This document shows positions 30,410 to 35,816 of a stretch of DNA of 35,816 nt, in pieces. The DNA is taken from positions 1 to 35,816 of the forward strand of contig LIAY01000004.1 of the NCBI GenBank assembly GCA_001438965.1, read 5' to 3'. The notes beneath the pieces were generated by a model. The model was given only the letters and a program-made list of their open reading frames with translations, was not told the DNA's origin and ran no database searches. The position numbers and the translations under genes were made by a program. Every line of letters starts with the position of its first letter. Position 1 is the stretch's first letter. This DNA is from Microbacteriaceae bacterium BACL25 MAG-120322-bin65 (GTDB taxonomy: Bacteria > Actinomycetota > Actinomycetes > Actinomycetales > Microbacteriaceae).

Positions 30410-31927
30410 ATGGTGCGCTCTAAAACTTCAGCCCGTGTTGCCGTGCTGGAAATGGCCCACGTGGCTAAAGCCTTCGGTGGGGTCCAGGCACTTGTCGATG
30501 CTGGTTTGGTTCTTTATCCCGGTGAGGTCCACGCACTACTGGGTGAAAACGGCGCAGGAAAATCCACATTGCTGAAGACCTTAGCGGGAGTTCACCGGTC
30601 AGATGCGGGTGAAATAACGCTTCACGGCAGAGCATTCGAGCAGGGAAGCACTCGAGATTCTATCGAGCAAGGTATCGCCGTGATTTATCAGGAGCCGAGC
30701 CTCTTCCCCGACCTCTCCTTGGCCGAGAACGTCTTTGTTGGTAGGCAGCTTGTCAGTGGTGGTTTAGTCGACTGGGCTGCGATGGAAAAAGCTTCTCGGG
30801 CACTCTTTGAGCGGTTGGGTGTGAATCTCGACCCGCACGCAAAGGCGCGGGGAATTTCTATCGCTGATCAGCAGATAGTCGAAATTGCAAAAGCTCTATC
30901 CACGGACGCTCGCATCATTGTTATGGATGAGCCCACTGCGGCGCTTTCGTCCCAAGAGGTCGAGCGACTTTTTAGCGTTGTCAGAAACCTTCGCGACCAG
31001 GGCGGTGCGGTTGTTTTTGTCAGCCACCGTCTTGATGAGGTTTTTGCCCTGTGCGATCGCATGACGGTGATGCGCGATGGTTCCACAGTTGGTACCTCGC
31101 TCATCCGCGACACTACGGATTCCGAGGTTGTGCGCATGATGGTGGGGCGCGAAGTCTCCGAGTTATTTCCTAAGCTTGAGCCCAGAATTGGGGACGTTGT
31201 CCTCAAGGTGGAAAATCTCGGACTCGCTGGGCAGTTCTCGAATATTTCTTTTGAGGTGCGATCCGGAGAAATATTCGCCCTGGCAGGCTTGGTTGGGTCC
31301 GGCCGGTCGGAGGTCATTCGCGCCATCTTTGGCATTGACCGGTATGACACCGGTTCGGTCACTATTCATGGTTCGCGGTTGGCGCCTGGAAGGCCAGCTG
31401 TATCGATGGAGCAGGGCATCGCTCTAGTCCCCGAGGACCGGCGCCAGCAGGGGTTGTTCATGGCCTCGTCGATTGCGCGAAATGTGGCGGTGACTATGTT
31501 GAAAAAATTAACTTCGTGGTTATTACTTCGACGCACGAGGGAAGAGTCGACGGCGGCGACATGGGCCGAGACGCTCCAGGTTAAATTTGCGAATTTGGCG
31601 GACCCCGTGGATAAGCTTTCAGGGGGAAACCAGCAAAAAGTGGTGTTGGCAAAGTGGCTGGCGACCGAACCCCGGGTCCTCATTGTCGATGAGCCGACGC
31701 GAGGTATTGATGTTGGCACAAAGGCTGAGGTACACAAGCTCCTGTCCCAAAAGGCTCAGCAGGGGATGGCCGTGATCATGGTGTCTTCCGAGCTACCCGA
31801 AGTCATGGGCATGGCGGACCGAGTTTTTGTGATGCGCGAGGGCCAGCACAGGGGAACCCTGGAGCGGTCTGAGGCTACCCCGGAAAAGATCATTACTCTT
31901 GCAACGGGTGGAGCGGTCGCATCGTGA
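30410..31927 (+). CDS. rhaT: Sugar (rhamnose) ABC transporter ATP-binding protein, tandem ATPase
   Basis: Two ABC modules: LLGENGAGKSTLLKTLAG and LSGGNQQKVVLAKWLATEPRVLIVDEPTRGIDVG; RbsA/RhaT type. Confidence 0.9.
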   Translation: MVRSKTSARVAVLEMAHVAKAFGGVQALVDAGLVLYPGEVHALLGENGAGKSTLLKTLAGVHRSDAGEITLHGRAFEQGSTRDSIEQGIAVIYQEPSLFPDLSLAENVFVGRQLVSGGLVDWAAMEKASRALFERLGVNLDPHAKARGISIADQQIVEIAKALSTDARIIVMDEPTAALSSQEVERLFSVVRNLRDQGGAVVFVSHRLDEVFALCDRMTVMRDGSTVGTSLIRDTTDSEVVRMMVGREVSELFPKLEPRIGDVVLKVENLGLAGQFSNISFEVRSGEIFALAGLVGSGRSEVIRAIFGIDRYDTGSVTIHGSRLAPGRPAVSMEQGIALVPEDRRQQGLFMASSIARNVAVTMLKKLTSWLLLRRTREESTAATWAETLQVKFANLADPVDKLSGGNQQKVVLAKWLATEPRVLIVDEPTRGIDVGTKAEVHKLLSQKAQQGMAVIMVSSELPEVMGMADRVFVMREGQHRGTLERSEATPEKIITLATGGAVAS

Positions 31928-32904
31928 ACGCTCTCAAAAATCTCATTAAGGCCAGAGAAGTCCCGGTATTTCTTGCCCTCGTCTTAGTCATCGCGGTGGC
32001 GGGTATCGCTAACCCTTCCTTCCTTAGCGCCAGTGGGGCGCGAGACATTCTTTTGGGCGTTGCCATTGTCGCGATTCTGGCGGTGGCGCAAACCTTTGTT
32101 ATTGTCATGCGCCATATTGATCTCTCGGTGGGCTCTCTCATTGGGTTCACGTCGTTCTTGATTGGCGACCTTTATTCGCAGGGCTATGGATTATGGGTCG
32201 GTCTGGCTGCCGCGCTCCTGGTTGGAGCGCTCGTCGGTGCAATCAACGGGTTTCTCGTTGCCTATCTTCGCCTCCCTAGTCTCGTGGTCACCTTGGGTGC
32301 GCTGTACGTGGTGCGCGGCATTTTCAACGATTACGCTTTTGGCCGCACGATTACCGCTGCGATGGTGCCCCCGGAAGTGGCGTGGATTGGCTTGAATCGC
32401 CTCGTCGGCATACCGGTGCTGTTTCTTATCGGATTGGCGTTGGTGATTGTCAGCGGCGTCATTATGCGCAGGGTTCGAGCGGCGAGAGACCTCTACGCAA
32501 TTGGGTCTAATCCGGTTGCTGCCGAGTTGGCCGGTATTCCTGTTGCGAGGCGGGTATTTACGGCTTTTGTGATCAACGGTTCTATTACCGGTTTGGCCGG
32601 AGCGGTTATGTTGGGCCGGTTTAACGCGGCCAATGCAAACTCGGGCTTGGCGCTGGAGCTCATAGTCATAGCTGCGTGCGTCGTGGGCGGGGTCACCATC
32701 GCTGGTGGCTCGGGCTCCGTATGGGGGGCGTTCTTGGGTGCCATCCTGTTGCAGGCCATCACTCGCACGATCGGTGCTCTTGGTATCCCCCAATTCTGGC
32801 AGCAGGCTTTCAATGGCGCGTTAATTATTTTGGCCATCGCCTTAGATAAATACCTCAGCACGAGGGTTATGGCGACAACGATTATGGGGTCCAAAGATGA
32901 GTAA
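31924..32904 (+). CDS. rhaP: Rhamnose ABC transporter permease
   Basis: CUT2 permease: FVIVMRHIDLSVGSLIGF, AIGSNPVAAELAGIPV, GGVTIAGGSGSVWGAFLGA. Confidence 0.88.
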   Translation: MNALKNLIKAREVPVFLALVLVIAVAGIANPSFLSASGARDILLGVAIVAILAVAQTFVIVMRHIDLSVGSLIGFTSFLIGDLYSQGYGLWVGLAAALLVGALVGAINGFLVAYLRLPSLVVTLGALYVVRGIFNDYAFGRTITAAMVPPEVAWIGLNRLVGIPVLFLIGLALVIVSGVIMRRVRAARDLYAIGSNPVAAELAGIPVARRVFTAFVINGSITGLAGAVMLGRFNAANANSGLALELIVIAACVVGGVTIAGGSGSVWGAFLGAILLQAITRTIGALGIPQFWQQAFNGALIILAIALDKYLSTRVMATTIMGSKDE

Positions 32905-33898
32905 ATTCAGCTTCAGCTGGGATAAAGGTGTGGGAATTTTTCTGATTCTTGCCGTCCTGCTGGGATCCTTGCTTTCGGACAACTTCGCTAACGTGAGCAA
33001 CTTGAGCTTCGTTTTGAGGGATGTAACGGAATTCGCAATTATTGCTCTGGCGATGACTTTTCTCATAATTTCCGGTGAGATTGATTTGTCCGTTGCTTCG
33101 ACTTTGAACCTCTCCAGCGCGAGCCTGGGTTTCCTTTATCGAGCCGGGGTTCCCTTTGAGTTGGCCATTATCGGCGGTTTGCTGGTGGGCCTTGCCTGCG
33201 GTTTGTTTAACGGGTACCTGGTCACTAAATTGGGCTTGCCGTCTTTGGCGGTCACTATTGCCACGTTGGCTTTGTATCGCGGACTCAGTTACGCCCTCTT
33301 GGGCAATAAGCCAGTAAATGAACTCCCTGAGTTTTGGATTTCTCTGGGTTATGGCCGCATACCTGGCACTTTTATCCCCTGGTCCACCATTCTCTTGGTG
33401 CTGCTCGTCGCGTTGGCTTGGTTTATTTTGCACAACACGCGTTATGGCCGTTGGACGTTCGCCATCGGAGTCAACGCAGAAGCAGCAAAGTTCAGCGGAA
33501 TTCCTGTTCAACGCACAAAGCTTGCCTTATTCGCGATGACAGGATTGATGTCTGGTGTCGCCGGAGTCGTCTACACTCTCCGCTTCGCGAGCGCGTCGCC
33601 CGATGGCGCTGCCGGTTACGAGCTCAGCGTTATCGCTGCCGTCTTGTTTGGAGGGGTTTCCATCGCCGGTGGCGTGGGGACCCTCTGGGGCGTTATTGCG
33701 GCCGTGCTGTCGTTAGGGGTTATCCGTTCAGCTTTGCAACTTGCAGGATTTACAGCCAACTCCCTCCTTATTGTGAGTGGAGGGCTGCTATTGATTTCAG
33801 TTATCGCACCAAAGATAACTGAAGGCTTGCGAAACCGCCCAAGAGCGGTCAGCAAGAACAACACCAAGAAAACCATTCGAGAGGTGGAAAATGAATAA
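32897..33898 (+). CDS. rhaQ: Rhamnose ABC transporter permease
   Basis: CUT2 permease: MTFLIISGEIDLSVASTLNLSS, IGVNAEAAKFSGIPV, GGVSIAGGVGTLWG; 8-bp overlap with rhaP. Confidence 0.88.
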   Translation: MSKFSFSWDKGVGIFLILAVLLGSLLSDNFANVSNLSFVLRDVTEFAIIALAMTFLIISGEIDLSVASTLNLSSASLGFLYRAGVPFELAIIGGLLVGLACGLFNGYLVTKLGLPSLAVTIATLALYRGLSYALLGNKPVNELPEFWISLGYGRIPGTFIPWSTILLVLLVALAWFILHNTRYGRWTFAIGVNAEAAKFSGIPVQRTKLALFAMTGLMSGVAGVVYTLRFASASPDGAAGYELSVIAAVLFGGVSIAGGVGTLWGVIAAVLSLGVIRSALQLAGFTANSLLIVSGGLLLISVIAPKITEGLRNRPRAVSKNNTKKTIREVENE

Positions 33899-34976
33899 CC
33901 GACTCATTAACTCGGCCATGAGGACCTTTGCCCTCAGCGCCGTAGTAGCACTCGGCATTGCCGGGTGCGCCAGCACCACAGAAACAGAGACAACCGAAGA
34001 CACGACTGGCTCGTCAGAGACCACGACCGACGCCGGAGAGTCTTACCGCATCGCCATCATGCCGAAGGCCATCAACATTGGTTACTTCTCAGCATGGGAC
34101 GAGGGCGCTCAGGCAGCTTGTGTCGAACTCGGCGCAACCTGTGACTACATCGGACCTAACGAGGCCACAGGCCCCGCTCAGGTTCAGTTCATCAACCAGG
34201 CTATTCAGGAAGGCTATGACGCCATCGTGATTTCGGCTGCCGACCAGAACGCTATCGTTCCGGCTCTAGAAGAGGCAATTGCTGCCGGGATCACCATTGT
34301 GACCTCGGACGCTGATGTCGCGGCAGAGTCAGCATCGGCACGTCTGGTGACGATCCTTCCTTCCGCAGCAGACCGTATCGGTACCGCTGAGGTTGACTGG
34401 ATAGCTGAGGAAGTTGGCGAAGAAGGATCCGTAGCGATTCTTTCTGCATCCGCTACCGCTGCTAACCAGAACGTATGGATCGAAGCAATGGGACCGTACC
34501 TCGAAGCCACTTACCCCAACATGTCGTGGGTAGGCGGAAGCCTCGAGTCGGCCGTGTTCTATGGTGACGACGATGCGACCAAGTCCGTTGAGCAGTTCAA
34601 CGCGATCTTGTCTCAGTACCCTGACGTAGCTGGCATCATTGCCCCCACCACTGTGGGTGTTTTGGCCGCTGCTCAAGAGAAGAAGGCCAAGGGCGCAACG
34701 GTTGCCGTCACGGGACTCGGTCTGCCTTCGGAAATGGCTCCATACATTGAGGATGGAACTATTGCCAAGGTTGGTCTCTGGAACCCCATTGACCTGGGAT
34801 ATGTAGCTGTGTATGCAGCTGTCTTAGGCATGCAGGGCGAATTCGATGGTTCTGTCGGATCGACCTTCACCGCTGGTGGGACCTCCTACGTAGTGATCGA
34901 GGGTGGCATTGCTTACCTCGGTGACCCGTTCACCTTCACCATCGACAACATTGCTACCTTCAAGGAGATCTACTAG
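33891..34976 (+). CDS. rhaS: Rhamnose ABC transporter substrate-binding lipoprotein
   Basis: Lipobox GIAGC, Thr/Glu-rich linker, YRIAIMPKAINIGYFSAWDEGAQAACVELGATCDYIGP; RhaS-type PBP. Confidence 0.9.
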   Translation: MNNRLINSAMRTFALSAVVALGIAGCASTTETETTEDTTGSSETTTDAGESYRIAIMPKAINIGYFSAWDEGAQAACVELGATCDYIGPNEATGPAQVQFINQAIQEGYDAIVISAADQNAIVPALEEAIAAGITIVTSDADVAAESASARLVTILPSAADRIGTAEVDWIAEEVGEEGSVAILSASATAANQNVWIEAMGPYLEATYPNMSWVGGSLESAVFYGDDDATKSVEQFNAILSQYPDVAGIIAPTTVGVLAAAQEKKAKGATVAVTGLGLPSEMAPYIEDGTIAKVGLWNPIDLGYVAVYAAVLGMQGEFDGSVGSTFTAGGTSYVVIEGGIAYLGDPFTFTIDNIATFKEIY

Positions 34977-35000
34977 ATCTCTGGTAGTTAGCTGATCGGT

Positions 35001-35033
35001 CCGGGTGGCATCCAGAGTTTGGGTGTCACCCGG
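35001..35033 (+). other. Intercistronic hairpin between rhaS and rhaM
   Basis: ccgggtggca ... tgtcacccgg, 10-bp stem with one G-U, 13-nt loop. Confidence 0.65.
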
Positions 35034-35062
35034 TGCCGTTAACAAGAAAGAAAGGATTCGAG

Positions 35063-35386
35063 ATGCAACGCATTGGTTTTCGTCTCAAACTTCGCAAGGA
35101 CACCCTCGACGAATATGTGGAACGTCACCAAGCTGTGTGGCCGGAAATGCTCGAAGCGCTAAGTGCCAATGGGTGGACCAACTACTCACTCTTTCTTGAC
35201 CGTGACGACGCAACGCTTTTTGGCTATTTCGAGACCCCTGACTTGGCAGCGGCTCGCGCTGGCATGGCAGCACTCGAGATCAATACACGCTGGCAAACTC
35301 AGATGGCGAAATACTTTGAGGCATTAGAGGGCATGAAACCAGATGAGGGTTTCAAGCAGTTAGAAAGTGTATTCTTCCTGGCTTAG
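35063..35386 (+). CDS. rhaM: L-rhamnose mutarotase
   Basis: MQRIGFRLKLRKDTLDEYVERHQAVWPEMLEAL...NYSLFLDRDDATLFGYFE; RhaM/DUF718 family; start at 35063 with RBS agaaagga. Confidence 0.93.
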   Translation: MQRIGFRLKLRKDTLDEYVERHQAVWPEMLEALSANGWTNYSLFLDRDDATLFGYFETPDLAAARAGMAALEINTRWQTQMAKYFEALEGMKPDEGFKQLESVFFLA

Positions 35387-35445
35387 TCTGCCCAATATTA
35401 TCCACTGTGGAGAGCCGCCCATGGTGAAGGACGAGACGGCGTTAG

Positions 35446-35816
35446 TTAGTCACCGCGCAAGATAGCGAGCAAGCGCAGGATTTCAACGTAGAGCCACACA
35501 ACGGTGACCATGATGCCAAAGGCTGCCTGCCAGCCATAAACCCGGGGAGCTCCCTTTTCCACACCTGCTTTGATGGATTCAAAATCCATCACCAGTGAAT
35601 ATGCGGCGAGGAACACGACGAGGATGCCCAGTGGCACGCCCATAGGGATGCCAAAGATTTCTACGCTGCGCAAACCAAACATGCCACTGGTAGTGCCAAA
35701 GGCCATCAGGCCAAAGTTGACCAGAGAGAACACCACGTAGCCCAACATGGCAATGGTGACAATCCGGGTCATCCGTGCTGAAGTGCGAAAACGTCCACTG
35801 AGGAAAAGAAACAGGG
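35446..35816 (-). CDS. Bax inhibitor-1/YccA-like membrane protein, C-terminal part (truncated by window end)
   Basis: Frame stays open past Met at 35772 (LFLFLSGRFRTSARMTRIVTIAMLGYVVFSLVNFGLMAFG...YGWQAAFGIMVTVVWLYVEILRLLAILRGD). Confidence 0.78.
   Translation of the reverse strand, partial: LFLFLSGRFRTSARMTRIVTIAMLGYVVFSLVNFGLMAFGTTSGMFGLRSVEIFGIPMGVPLGILVVFLAAYSLVMDFESIKAGVEKGAPRVYGWQAAFGIMVTVVWLYVEILRLLAILRGD

Noticed and set aside
32191-33511. 200-aa and 209-aa minus-strand ORFs across rhaP/rhaQ
   Set aside because: Gln/Asn/Arg-rich translations produced by antisense reading of membrane-protein codons; no start context.

Overview
35.8 kb of compact, moderately GC-rich actinobacterial chromosome; gene content and order suggest Microbacteriaceae-like, but this is inferred from protein sequence only, with no database search. 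Left part is housekeeping: rplM(end)-rpsI-glmM, coaA, glmS-acpS-alr-tsaE-tsaB-rimI-tsaD, a DUF4190-like protein, a THUMP-like methyltransferase, CIRCE-flanked groES, and rarD. The middle has a branched-chain-amino-acid-type ABC system: a lone substrate-binding protein convergent with livHMGF, where LivH carries an N-terminal secreted prealbumin-like domain. Then a guanine nucleotide cluster: guaB, guaB3, SURF1, DUF3817, guaA. The right third (23.2-35.4 kb) is a complete L-rhamnose utilisation island: LacI regulator, isomerase, bifunctional aldolase/dehydrogenase, kinase, L-lactate dehydrogenase-type flavoenzyme, ABC importer and mutarotase. I found three copies of one LacI-type operator, TTGAAWCGWTTCAA, at the two promoter regions of this island. 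A truncated Bax inhibitor-1/YccA-like gene closes the window. No CRISPR, tRNA, rRNA, IS element, phage or defence genes were seen. The observations most worth following up are the LivH fusion, the operator set that delimits the rhamnose regulon, the dual CIRCE arrangement, and GuaB3 lacking the catalytic cysteine.
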